Below, one piece after another: positions 46,300 through 59,000 of a DNA stretch of 64,000 nucleotides. Each line of letters begins with the position of its first letter. Positions within the stretch are counted from its first letter, which is position 1. Below the pieces are notes generated by a model. It had not been told where the DNA came from. It saw only the letters and a list, made by a program, of their open reading frames with translations, and searched no databases. A program made the translations under genes and the position numbers. The stretch comes from Owenia fusiformis (Eukaryota; Annelida; Polychaeta; Sabellida; Oweniidae), in NCBI GenBank assembly GCA_903813345.2, contig CAIIXF020000003.1, forward strand, positions 15,948,931 through 16,012,930, written 5' to 3'.

Positions 46300-47446
46300 A
46301 TTGTTGTTCGTTCAGTTTACAGCTATGAATCCATCTATCTAACACTAAATAATTGAAGAAAACTGCTAAAATTTTCAAAAACTTTTTAGAAAATCTATTA
46401 TCGCCCATTTGTTAGATGATTTTAATTGGTCAGAAAAATGCATGCAAAGTACGAGCGTTTTAAAAAAATGATTAAACGCTCTGGTAATATAACCTATGAA
46501 ATGCATATTTTCAGCCTAATCTATATCAAACTGTTATCAAATAGAGATAAGTACTCCCCTAAAAGAAGGTGTTTTGAAAGTGTGTCCAAAAATTTGAAGA
46601 TAAATCATTTTCCCAAGAGTTAAAGTTGAGTCGTGAATGTATAGAGCATGATGTTGCGCAAATTACAAAATCCACAATTTGGCGTGTGTCTCTGTTAGCG
46701 CGACGAGACAAAACAGTGCTTCAGTGTGTAAACCGCATCATATCGTGTCTGAAACTACGTCGGCAAAAGACAAAGTCCAACCAACTCTTTAACAAGACAT
46801 TTCAATACACGATCAGAGTGCAAAATTGGTAAGGAGACACTTTTTTGATTTCCGGATTTGTTCAACATGGTCATCAAAACAGCAGCCATTTTATAAGACC
46901 ATATCCAAGACCTATCACATGGTAACTTTTGCTGATTTGAAATGTGACTCTCAATGGACTTACAATTGAAAATGTTGCTTAAGACTAAAGTCTAGTGTGC
47001 TGCATAATGGACTGAAACACCCAATTAACCTTTACTTTGGCCTAGTTTAGTACAGTTTAGCTACTAAGATAATGTTGAAATATAAAAAAACAAGACTAGT
47101 CTACAGTCTAGTCTAGCCTCCTAGGCTAGATCTATCAATACATTCTCGAGTAAGACCACCTCGAAGAAAAACATGAAAAACATGAAAACTACAGTACAAA
47201 ACAGATAGACGGCCAAATATAAGGCTGCTGCTTTGATTTGATTTTTATTTGATAGGTCTACTAGAACCATTTTGGAAGCCTTATTTCCATTGTCTAACAA
47301 TGTCCATAGTTCCCCTTCCGTTGTCTTTAGCTCTTAAATGTATAGCTCTTTTTAGAAAAGCTGCCATGTGTTAGACATATAGCCTAATGTACACTACATA
47401 GATATACAATTTTAAATATGACAAATCCTCTCAACTTTCTCCAGTA

Positions 47447-47690
47447 TTAAGGTAGATCAGTATGTTCAGAAATGTTAATGGCTTCCTAATTGGAATCCAA
47501 TTTTAACTCATTGGTGATTTATATCTATCAGTTTTGCAAAAGGAAGATTAGTTCCTAGGGGCGCAATTCAATATTTTCAAACAATGAAACCGTCAGAATG
47601 TTGTTATTTTCTGACATTATAACTGTCTATAAATAACATCAACTCTAATTAGGAAGCCATGCAGTTTTTAAACATACAGACTTACCTAAA
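47447..47690. mobile_element. TTAAGGTAG foldback element, second copy
   Basis: TTAAGGTAGATCAGTATGTT at the left; the right end inverted reads TTTAGGTAAGTCTGTATGTT. Inner GGCTTCCTAATT / AATTAGGAAGCC are perfect inverse. A lone end sits at about 48711. Confidence 0.7.
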
Positions 47691-47737
47691 GGATGCAAAT
47701 TGAATTAACAGAGAAGCATCCTACGGTTAAGTGCATT

Positions 47738-47771
47738 TAGGTGGTGGTATTTTGTTATGTCAATGCCCTGA
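47738..47771. mobile_element. ATGTCACCACC family, right-end fragment
   Basis: Only the tail remains: GGTGGTGGTATTTTGTTATG followed by TCAATGCCCTG. Confidence 0.45.
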
Positions 47772-48302
47772 ATTTTTTATGGAAATATGAGCAGGTTTGT
47801 CATGGGCTTTGACTTTCTTTTACCGCCATTTATTCAGTAAAGAGGAGGGAAACCCCCAGAGCTTTAGCAATGACAGACATATGAAGTCTCTTGCGTACCA
47901 CCTTGTTTACAAAAATTCTCACCAGTTAGTTTTTGAATATATAACACGTCATTGTGATGTTTTAATCAATGTAAGCATATTCCTTACATCTTTCTTTATC
48001 TTGATGTGAAATGATAAGTTATGATATTGGTTAACACGCCAGAAATTAACATGATTGAATTAGATTTAGTTAAACTTTTGATATTTAATATATTCAAGTG
48101 AAGGTAGTTCTACATTCCAAAAATGTCATTTCAACATTGTATATTTATTTGACAGGAATTTTAATGAAAACAATTACCAATAATTAATGAAATGTGTAAT
48201 ACTTTAGTTTTCACATTTTTATTTAAAGAAATGTGTAATATTTTTCACATTTTTAATTGGATGTTTTCACATTATGGTAGAATACATAATTCAAAATCAA
48301 AA

Positions 48303-48475
48303 TATAGTAAAACCTGTAAAGTGGAACACCTCTGTTAGTTGAACACCTTTTAGAGTCCCAAGACCAATTTACTTAATGTTAAATAAACCTATATGTCTAA
48401 CCTAAGTGGAACATTTCCCAAGTGAAAAACTTTTAGAGGTACCACTGCTGTTCCACTTGGACAGGTTTTACCGTA
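48303..48475. mobile_element. MITE of the AGTAAAACCTGT family
   Basis: TATAGTAAAACCTGTAAAGT at the left; the right end inverted reads TACGGTAAAACCTGTCCAAG. The interior is built of GTGGAACA/GTTCCACTT words. 173 bp. Confidence 0.8.
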
Positions 48476-48733
48476 TTTGCAGTCAAATGTTATTGCCATA
48501 AATCAACTTATTTCATAAACAGGCTTGTCAACTTGGGAACACCTAGAATGAGTGACTAACAAATGTTGAACACTTTCCTTCATTACAATGTACAACTATT
48601 CCCCATGCATGACGAAGCAAACACACATTATCTTGATATTTCTTTGTCATGTCTTTTTACATCCTCACCAGAAAACTCTCCAAAATAGTTTTGCATTGAT
48701 TTAACATGTTTAAGGTAGTACAGCACTTTTTAG

Positions 48734-48899
48734 GCCCGTAGTCCCCCCCCCCCCCCCCCGGCCAGAAATTCGTTCAAAATCATGCAGTTTTTAACCATTC
48801 TGGGAATTTTTCGCATGATATTTAGCCAAAATTGTGAAAAAGCCCCCCCCCCCCCCCCTGGAAAAAAGCTCTCCCTCCTGGTAAAAGCTGGCTACGGGC
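48734..48899. mobile_element. Small hAT-like MITE with GCCCGTAG ends and two poly-C tracts
   Basis: GCCCGTAG at 48734-48741 and CTACGGGC at 48892-48899 form short TIRs. Poly-C runs of 17 and 16 bases lie near 48742-48758 and 48843-48858. Class is inferred only from the ends. Confidence 0.55.
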
Positions 48900-49163
48900 A
48901 AAAATTGAAAAATAAATGGGAAAATGTTAGTTCAGTATTTTAACAAAATATTTTGATTTTGAAAAATATGTTTTATAATATTCTATAAATGTCTACATAA
49001 AGTTTTGAAATATTACCCATTTCATTAATTAGTTGTGGTCATTGTAATCATTACATAGAAATGCTTATTGTGTAAACTCTTCCTTAAGGCACTTGTTTCC
49101 TTTATATTTTCAGCACAATTTGAATCCGTCTCAAATGATGACAAGTGTGGGATATCAAGAATT

Positions 49164-49517
49164 ATGAGTAAAGAGAGCCCAACATCAGGATCAGATAAGA
49201 CTATACACTTTGAACTAGCAGGAGCCATAAACGAAATTACCCCATTCGTTAAATCTGTAGCAAAATACAATGAGCTTCCATATGGAGAAGAAAAGGCCTT
49301 CCTTGTCATAGAAACACTAGAAAATGAGAAAATTGTAGTGGAAATCACAGAACAAGGTTTTAGAAAGACTGGAGATATCTCCCAGATTGATGAATATAAT
49401 CCAGTTGATGGTTGTCCTTATTATGAAACTATTCACTCCTTGATGGACAGCTACAGCCCAGAATACAGAAAAGCATTCGGAAATGCTCTCATGACAAAAC
49501 TACAGAACCTGCTGTAA
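49164..49517 (+). CDS. GSKIP: GSKIP-domain protein (GSK3-interaction protein homolog), 117 aa
   Basis: In vertebrates GSKIP binds GSK3-beta through its C-terminus and the regulatory subunit of PKA through an N-terminal helix. The C-terminal block PYYETIHSLMDSYSPEYRKA followed by FGNALMTKLQNLL matches the family's invariant PYHETVYSLLD..SPAYREAFGNAL pattern. The middle (FLVIETLENEKIVVEITEQG) fits the family beta-strand section. The start chosen is the first ATG in an exon that opens at an acceptor (exon start 49114). The frame is open upstream within the exon (QFESVSNDDKCGISRI), so a longer N-terminus from an unseen exon is possible; human GSKIP has 139 aa. The next gene starts 0.5 kb downstream on the same strand. 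Confidence 0.85.
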   Translation: MSKESPTSGSDKTIHFELAGAINEITPFVKSVAKYNELPYGEEKAFLVIETLENEKIVVEITEQGFRKTGDISQIDEYNPVDGCPYYETIHSLMDSYSPEYRKAFGNALMTKLQNLL

Positions 49518-50034
49518 TTGCAGTTGAACTAAGTAGGTTTGTTTTTGTTCATTTGTTCGTACATGTATATGTAATATATTATATTATTTAATTATGGCTA
49601 AATCCAGTATTCTGATCAGTTAATGTAGTACCATATGATCAAAAATACATATTTCATACTTCCTTCAATTATAAATAACCTCTAAAAGAAGTATTGCCCA
49701 CATACTTATGGGTACTGATTATAGGTAAACAAATATTTCATTGGCCCTTTGATTCTAACCATCTAATTTCATCCAATACCTGTTCTACTTCCAATGACTT
49801 TTGCAAGAATACAACTTGTTAAAATTGTTTAAAGATAAACAGGCATTGCACTCTCTATAGTCCAATATTTGTTAATTGTTTCTCTTTAGGTCATTAAAAT
49901 TTAATGTTTAACGCCCCTTCTCTCTAATGTACATCCCCTGAACATCTTAACAGCCACAGAAATATTGAATGTTATAATTATTTTCAGGTGAAAATTGCCT
50001 GTGCTCAAAAGATTGTGACATTTAGCCAGAAAGC

Positions 50035-53000
50035 ATGATGGAAGATAATGATAGATCTGCATATATTGTGAAGCCCATTATAGATATTCAAGATGATCAG
50101 GGTGAACAGGCTAGCGGTACCCACGCCATTGACAATGAAGTTGATATCAGCTTTGAAATGGAAGGTCTGAACTCAGGCCAGGATGTTGATTTTGATCGCA
50201 TTGATATTGATGAGAATATTGAAAAGTTTGTTCAAGAACAGAATGATGCTCTCTCTAAGCAAAACACTGATGCTGTCCCAGAGCCAGATAAAGCCATTGA
50301 AACTGTCACCGGAGCACTCACTGAATCAGATAAAGCAAGTGAGACTGTGACTGATGCTCCTCTAGAGCCAGATAAAGCCATTGAAACTGGGACTGATGCT
50401 CATCTGGAGCCAGATAAAGCCATTGAAACTGCCACCGAAGCACTCTCTGAATCAGATAAAGCTAGTGAGACTGTGGCTGATACTCCCATAGAGCTAGCTA
50501 AAGCCATTGATACTGTGATTGATGCTCCTCTAGAGCCAGATAAAGCCATTGAAACTGTTACTGAAGCACTCTCTGAATCAGATAAAGCTAGTGGGACTGT
50601 GACTGATGCTCCTCTGGAGCCAGATAAAGCCATTGAAACTGTAACTGACGCTCATTTAGAGCCAGATAAAGCCAGTGAGACTGTTACTGAAGCTCTTCCT
50701 GAATCAGATAAAACCATTAATACTGTGCCTGATACTCTCCCCGAGCCAGAGAAAATAATTGTGACAGATGAAATGATTAACAATCCTGGACAGAAAAATG
50801 ATGCATTAGAAGATGATGCAAATTATCAGATTGGTACTGCATCCTTAAATACTGATGTAGACATGAACATTGGAGAATCCATCAAGGTGACTGAGGCTCA
50901 TATTGAGGATGGTGCTTGTGACAGTGAAACTATTGGAGATTCAAAATCAAAAAATGGTAATAATGTTTCAACATTCATCCCCCAGGAAGATTGTACTAAT
51001 GAAAATGAAAAAATGTTAACTGAAGATGACCCCCATGTAACATCAGTCACACTCATTGTACCTGTAGGGGATGACATTCAAGGGAATGATGTCATAGACA
51101 CCAATGTTAATACTCAAAATAACACTACATGCGACACTGATACCTCTGATGGGGTCGACCATCAGGAAAATGATCAACAAATGATGATTGAGTCTTATGG
51201 ATCCATAGCAGATTCTGATCATAAAGGCTCACTTCTTAATCAGTATGAATTCATGGAATTGAATAATGAAGCTGACGACACCTCTAGAGTTGATAGTCCT
51301 TCAAACTATAAAGTCAACTTGGAAGAGATGAATGATGTCAACCTTGGTGAGACAGTCGACTTTGAGGATGTTTCTGGACAAAGGGCACCATTGGAGATGA
51401 AGGTGGAGTTCATTACCCCACCACGACCTGAAATGTCTCCAACTAGGCACAACATAGTAAGTTATGTACTTGGTACATCTGAAATGTCATAAAAAATAAT
51501 TATCTTTTCAAATATTGAATGATGGAGAATTTTCTTTTGTAACAATTTTTGACATGGCTTGTGTTTTTACTATATTAGGAAAGTAAAGCAAACCAATATT
51601 GTGTCGTTAAATGATTAAATAGTACTTGTTTATTGCCTTCTGTTATATTCTTGTCAAACTTTCTTCAGAGTATGGCCCATGACCTGGTGGACTCTCAGCC
51701 ATTTGTTCTTTTGCATAACATCAAGAAGTCCCCAGGAGGAATAGAATATGGTATCCCACCTGCTACAAGCCATGGTACCATACCTGCCTCATTACCACAT
51801 GCTCTTGGCCTGCAAAGGTAAGACTTCAAATATCATTGGACAATATTATGAGTCTTTTGTCATCATTCTCTCATTTATTAAGTGTCGGCTTGAGGAATGG
51901 GGTGGATAACATTAGGATTTGATAGAGCAGCTTTAGTCGGAATAATGAAGCACAATAAACAGTATTCAACAACATTCCAGTCATTTCATTTACAAATCCC
52001 CTAATTCATTATGCATGAATGAAGCCAACTCTTTGAACTTCAAAAATATTCACACTTCAGCACAAGATAAGAAAATGCAAAAACCAAGTAAACCAAAACT
52101 CATCACTTGATATAAATGAATGATGTCATTAATTATTACTTTTTATAAGTCATATATATGCAAGTCTTCATGGAAAAAGTCTGCATTCAGGGCTTGAGCT
52201 AATGAGCTGGGAACAGCTTGTCAAAATGGGCCACAGACCAGATACGATGTTATTTCCCTATATTCCAGTATTCAATAATAATAACCTTGCAATAGACCAG
52301 CTTTTAGCTCAAGCCTTGTCAACGTTACCTTGTCAGATTTTTCCTTGCAATGCATGTGGCCAACCTTATAACCTTATACAAGAATGAATTTTTATGTTTT
52401 TAGTGTCCAGAGCCATACCTCTCAACCCCCACCCCCAAGTCATAAAGTAGGTTATAAATGTAAAGCATGTGGCAAAGTATTTGCCTCAACTGATAGCATT
52501 AAAATCCATGTCAAACTTGTTCACAATCAAAAGGTTAATGCCTCTAGCACATCAAAACCTAAAGCTAAAACGCATAAGCCCAAACCTCAGAAACAAGTAC
52601 AAAGACTTTATAATTGTAAACAGTGTGGGAAATCATATAAAACAGCAGTCGGATTTAGTGAGCATAAGTACATTCACAGGGTCAAAAGAGAGAAGATAAC
52701 ACCGGTAAGCCATCCTTACAAATGTGAGAATTGTGTTCAGAGATTCGTTTTTAAACAAAGTCTGTCCAGACACATTGAAAGAGCACATCCACTTTCAAGA
52801 CCAAATAGACGACACAGGGATCCAAGTAAACAACTTGCAAAATTACCACTGAGGGTAAAAAGTTATAAATGCAAAATCTGTAGAAAGGGATTCATGAACT
52901 TAGCTGGGCAGATATCACATACAAAGTTCTGTGAAAAGGCCAAGAAAAGTGAACAGAAGAAACGTCAACAAATGTTAACACGCTCCAAGCCCAAACTACT

Positions 53001-56000
53001 CCCAAAGAGCAAGCCAGTTGAAGAATTGGCAGATGAGGGTGGAACTTATAAATGTGCCATGTGTAGTAAAGCGTTTGGAGGACTTCAGGCCATGTTTATG
53101 CACATAGCACAAGATCATGATGCAAGTAAGCTATTCACAAAGGTAGATGACTCTACAGTGGCAAAAGCTTTACCTCCTCAAAAACAAATTCAGAAAATAT
53201 CAAATCAATCTAAAAAGCCAAATCAAAAATTAACAAAAATAAATCCACAACAAAAGGTCTCTTTAAACACTAGGGTAAGTCAGAGATTGGTTCTACCACC
53301 TAAACCAATACAAAAACACATTATTTCAAAAGGTCAAAGAATTGTGAGTCCTAAGTCTAGTCTTGGAAGTCCAATAGACAAGATCGGATTGGTTCCTACA
53401 CCTATCCGGGTACCTGATACTATTTTAAAGACAGTTGCTGTTTCCATTCCCAAATTAGATGATCCTCCCAGAAGCGTAAAGAAAGTAGGTGCTGAGGACC
53501 TAACATGTTCTGTGTGCATGATTCCATTTGCTTCTTTGTCGAATAAAAACAAACATATGAAACGACATCTAGAGATCACTTCTAGTAGACCATACACACG
53601 TCCCTGTAAATGTGGAATATGTGGCAAATCATGCTCCAGCGAAACCGAAAGGGAACAACACAGAGTCGAAGTGCATAAACTGATTTTACCTGCCAGAAGT
53701 TATTCTGTCCCAATTAGTGAAACAAAAAGACGAGACCATGTTGTTAAGGTCAAGCATACTCCAACTAAGAGAGTCGATCCTGTTTTGAGGGACATACATA
53801 TTTCTTCTCCCCTTTTAGAGGTATCACATGTTAAGTTCAAATGCACTCATTGTTACAAGGTCTTTAGAAGTGAATCCCAGCTGAAGTTGCATGAAAACAG
53901 CATGCATACAAGTGAAAAAGCTGTTCAAAAGAATGATGAACCCATGGATGTGGTTGTATTAGATGATGACGATGTTCCAGATGCTTCCTTTAGTTGTGCT
54001 CAATGTAGCTTAACCTTTGTTAAGATAACAGAACTTTACGATCACAAGTCCAACATCCATGGTGAAAGAAAAAGAGGAACATCCTGGAAAACAAAGATAC
54101 AAGAAGAACCAGAGGAACCAGTTGTTCATGATAATCGATTCTCTGAAAAGGATGGTTTGTTTTATTGTAAGCTTTGTCCAAAGTTCTTTGGAGCACTTAA
54201 AAGTATAAAGAGACATCATACAGACATGCACAAGAAGAACAATGAAAGTCAACAGAGTAGTCTAGGTCAATACAAGTGCAGTCTTTGTGAAGTTTGGTTT
54301 GTACAGAAAGATGAATTCGTTCGGCATAAATCTCTTAATGATTCATGTGCTAAAGCTGAACTTATCTCGATTAAATCCAATACTAATGTATCAAAAACAA
54401 AATGGACTTGTGAACACTGCAAGAGGTCATTCTCGAAGTTTGGAGACTACAGCAGCCATGTAAAATCATGTAATGCTTCAACAGCCAAGGCAAAGAAGAT
54501 AACTATCTCAGATTCTATGTTATCCAACATGGAAAAGGGAAATGTTGATATTGGTCACTTACAATGTTCACAATGTGAAATTTGGTTCTCAACGATGACC
54601 TTTTTCAAAGTCCACCAGCAAGTATCTAAGAAATGTAAATCTTCATCTCCAGTCACAAGTGATGTTGTTGTTAACCCATATATACCTGATATATATAGAT
54701 GTGCTAAATGCCCTAAAACATTCGCCACTACAGAGATCTTTATGTATCACCACTACATCAGACATCAGATAGAGGAAAGTACATGCCAGAGTTGCCGTGC
54801 AACATTTACATCTGTTAGGAACTTGAAGCTACATGGGAAATTCTGTAAAGGAGATAAAGAGAACAAGATAGCTGATTCAAAGGGTAGCCACACATGTGAT
54901 GTTTGTAGTAAACAGTTTGTGTCCTTACATTTCTTACAAAAACATCGAAAAACACATGCATGGAAATACCAAGCGCCAATCAAACCAAGCACTGGCAAAG
55001 CAATGAAGCGTATGATTACAACACCCATGAGGAGAAAAAGAAAAAGGTCAACAGATTCTGAGGATGAATTTGGTGATTTCACCTGTAGCATTTGTGAAGA
55101 GACCTTCCCTAATATTGGGGATCTTAACCGACATGCACTATTACATAGTTCCAGTGGTGAATTTGAATGCTCAAAATGTGGGAAACTTTTTAAGAAATTC
55201 AGATATTTTAAAATGCATGAAGCATGGCATAGGGCATATAAGAAAGATAGCGATCAGAAAGTTGAAAAGAAACAAAATCAAGAAACACCAACATGTTCTA
55301 TATGTGGTAAGACATTTTCCGCTCCTCATTATTTGAAAATGCATATGAACTTCCATAGTGGAGCCCGGCCATACCCATGTACAAAATGTGACAAAAAGTT
55401 TCTTTTCCCTAATCATTTGAAAAAACACGAAGCAGCTCATTCAAATGAGAAAATACATAGCTGTCAGTTTTGTAAGAAAATCTTTCAAAAGAGGAGGCAG
55501 TTGGTAGAACATGAGTTCACCCATACTGGTGAAAAGCCATTTGCTTGCGATCATTGTGGAAAAACATTTAGTTTACGGCACTATAAAACAAAGCATGAAA
55601 AGCTTGGTTGGTGCAAGAAAGTGAATAAGGTCAACTGTCCTAAATGTGCCAAAGAGTTTGTAAGTCGAAATCAAATGAATATTCACATTCGTGAAGACCA
55701 CTACACAATAGCATGTGAATTCAAATGCTCCATTTGTTCAGAATCCTTTTGGACAGCTTCACAATTACTTCACCACAAAATAGTAGATCAAGGACACTGC
55801 GGAGCAGATGTAAGGTTTGCTGACAATGTTGGTAAAGTTCAAAAAGCTGCAGAAAATGTCAACCTTAAGACATGTGATCAGGGAATGAAAATTGATGCAT
55901 CATCAGAAGAACTTGTTCAAAGTATCATAAGTGGCATGATCACTGAGATAACAAGAGATGAAGAAAATGAATATGATTCAACAGAAATAGTAAAGGAAAT

Positions 56001-59000
56001 TCTAGATGATATTGTGAAAAATATTACAAAGTCTAATGGGATAGACAAAGACCCAAACCATACTGAAGATATGAATGTAGAAAATCTTAATGCAGAATCA
56101 TCAGAGCCGTCCAATAAAGAAATAGTAGATATAGATGACATCAATAAAGATAATACAATGGTAATTGATGAGCCAATGGATACCAATCATGAAAAGCAAG
56201 AGGCTATACTTCCCAGCGATAGTATTGCCAATGTAAGCTCTGCATTAATAGAAGGTCATACAAGCATAAGGGAGAAAGACGTAGGAATCAACAATTTAAA
56301 TCAAGTAAAGCCAAATGAAATGAATGATTTACACGCAATGAACACTTCAGTGGCACTAGACTCTTCCCATTTCTTAGCAAAACAAATACTCAGTGATGTG
56401 GTTAGTGTCTCTATATGTGAAGCTCAGGGTCCCATTGGAATTATCACAGAAATACTTTCTGAACTTGTTGACAATGTAGTTAAAAATGAAACAAGAACTA
56501 CATGTCTAAGTCTGAATGATATACCAGAAAATGCCAGTTTAGTAAAAGAATTTAGTTCACATGAACTAGAACAATCAACATTTGAGGATAACTCGTTAAT
56601 GGGTGTTAAAATTGAAGCTGCTGCATCACTGAATCAAGTTAGGAATTACAGTCAATTTACTGATCTCTCGGCAAATTCCAATTTGTCCAAAAAGTTTATT
56701 TGTCAGGCATGTGGGAGAGATTTTCCTCGACAGCGAGTACTAGAACTCCATGAATTGTGGCATTTAAATCTTAAACCATATCGCTGTCTCTTTTGCCCAA
56801 GAAAGTTTACAACCACATCTGCTATGAACAACCATGAGAATATCCATATGGGATCACACAAGTGTGAAAAATGTGATGAACACTTTACAAGTAGAGGAGA
56901 ACTTACAGCCCATAAGAGAACTCACAAAGAACTGAGAATTAAACCACCAATTAAATGGCGGTCTACTGGTATTATTAAGAAGGCAATAGCCACATCAACG
57001 AAACAACACAAACCCATAGTCAAAAGAAGGCCAAGGAAAATAGTTAAACGTCTTGGAAGAATTGAAGAAGGGGAACAGGCAGGATTTGCTGATGGAAGTG
57101 ATTTCATATGCAGCATATGTAGTTTGCAGTTTGAGACATTAAAGGATTTAACAAAGCATGCAATAACACATGGAGAGGGTGAATATGAATGTTTGACCTG
57201 TTATAGGAGCTTTAGGACAATTAAAAATCTACAATTGCATGAAAGGTCACATAAGACTGTCATCGATGAATCAATACAAGTGGAAAAGAAGTCATATCCA
57301 TGTGAAGAATGTGGTAAAATTTACAACACACAGGCTACATATTCCAAACATATGATAAACCTACATGGCCATGAGCCAAAAGTTAAAAAGAGAAAAACTA
57401 AAGTAGAAGTAGAAGAAGAAAATCAACATGTTTGTATTATCTGCTCAAAGGACTTTAAAACTATGAAAGAGCTGAATAGTCACTCATTGTCGCATTTAGG
57501 CTCTGGGGAATATGAGTGTTTGGATTGTGGAGAACTGTTCACAACACATAGATATCTACAATTACATATCAGAAAACATAAAAATGACACAAAAGATGCT
57601 AAAGATACACTCAAAGCTAAGATGCAAGACAAAGAAGAAAGTATGTTTGTTGATGATGATGATGTAAGAGACCCAGACTATGATGCAAGTAAGGATGCTA
57701 CTGATGAACTTGCTTGGGATCCGATGGAAGATCCCAGCTTCGACCCTGAACTGATCTGTCAATTTTGTGCCAAAAAATGTAAAACATCAGCTGCACTTCA
57801 AAGTCATGTTAAAGTCCATCTTAAAAATATCTTTGAATGCAAGTTATGTAATGCAACACATTCATATCACTATCACCTTCTGAAACATTATCAACAAAAA
57901 CATGCAGATAAATTACCAATATCATGTACAAATGAGCGCTGCATAGAAAGATTTGCCACTGAGAAGGAAATGAATGCTCATATAGATGACTGCACAAAAA
58001 CATTACTATTTTGTTTATTGGAAGAGTGCTCAGAGACATTTCACTCATCAAAGGAAAGGATAAGTCACGTAGATCTTGATCATTTTCCTGTAAAGGACGA
58101 TGATCTTGTTTGTAAAGGATGCAAAAAACAACATCCCACAGTGTTTGAACTATTATTTCACCAACTTATCAATAAGGCCACCTGTGGTAAGAAATTGTCA
58201 TTTTACAAGAACAGTTCCCTTTCTGAGGCAGATCTTCGAGTTTTTAATAGTTTCAAGAAAGTTGATGAGCCACCAGAAAAAGCTTCATTGGATGAAACAA
58301 ATATGGAGGAAACTGCTGTTAAAGTATTAGTAGAGGCTGCCAATGGTAGTGCCGAGGGTGCAACTATATTCAAGGAGAATGATACACTAGGTGATAAAGA
58401 TGCAGAAACTGCTCATGGGGATAAATCAACTGATCTTGTGACAAAGGCTATAGACAGTACTGAAGATGACCAAATAACCAATACTGATATTCTTAAAGAT
58501 GGTGATGGGCTAGTTAAAGAGATAAATGAAACACTTACTGAAGAAGAAATGTACAAAGCCTATTGTTCAAAGTTTATGGCAACAAGAAAATACTGTATGG
58601 CATGTGGTAAAGCTAGGAAATGGAAAAATGAAAACCAAATAAGGAAATGTGCTTATTTTCACTTGGGCTTAAGACCTTACAAATGCACCTCAACTGGCTG
58701 TACTAAAAAATTCAACTCATATAATGGATACAACCAGCATATGGCCTATAATCACAAAGATGGTGAATATACCTGTGCTTTATGTGCTAAGTCATTCCAA
58801 ATGGAGCAAAGCTTGGAGCAGCACATGAAATATCACAGTGATATATCCACATCTTGTACATACATGTGTGATGAATGTGGTAAGATCATGGGCTCAAAGA
58901 TTGCTCTCAAAATGCATGTCAATTCCCATAAAAGATGGCTTGGTAAGGAAGGGACTAAGACAAAATCACAAAATTGTGATCTATGTGGCTATGTGTGTGC

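Larger units (their letters stand above)
46300..49113. other. Divergent intergenic region between zinc-finger and GSKIP genes
   Basis: It probably holds promoters of the minus-strand zinc-finger gene and of the plus-strand GSKIP gene, including an unseen GSKIP 5' exon. A donor-like TTGGTAAGG near 46826 is one candidate end for that exon. The rest holds MITEs at 47447, 48303 and 48734. Confidence 0.5.

Noticed and set aside
50400-50633. Minus-strand frame opposite the 14-aa repeats
   Set aside because: Periodic shadow of the coding minisatellite on the other strand.
52202-52387. Coding exon of 61 codons before the giant zinc-finger exon
   Set aside because: The upstream acceptor at about 52191 would join exon 2 in a phase that meets TGA at once, and the frame stops before the main exon. 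It may be intron retention, but is not supported as coding.
54765-55091. Minus-strand frames within the giant zinc-finger exon
   Set aside because: They are antisense shadows; the plus-strand frame has unmistakable C2H2 fingers throughout.
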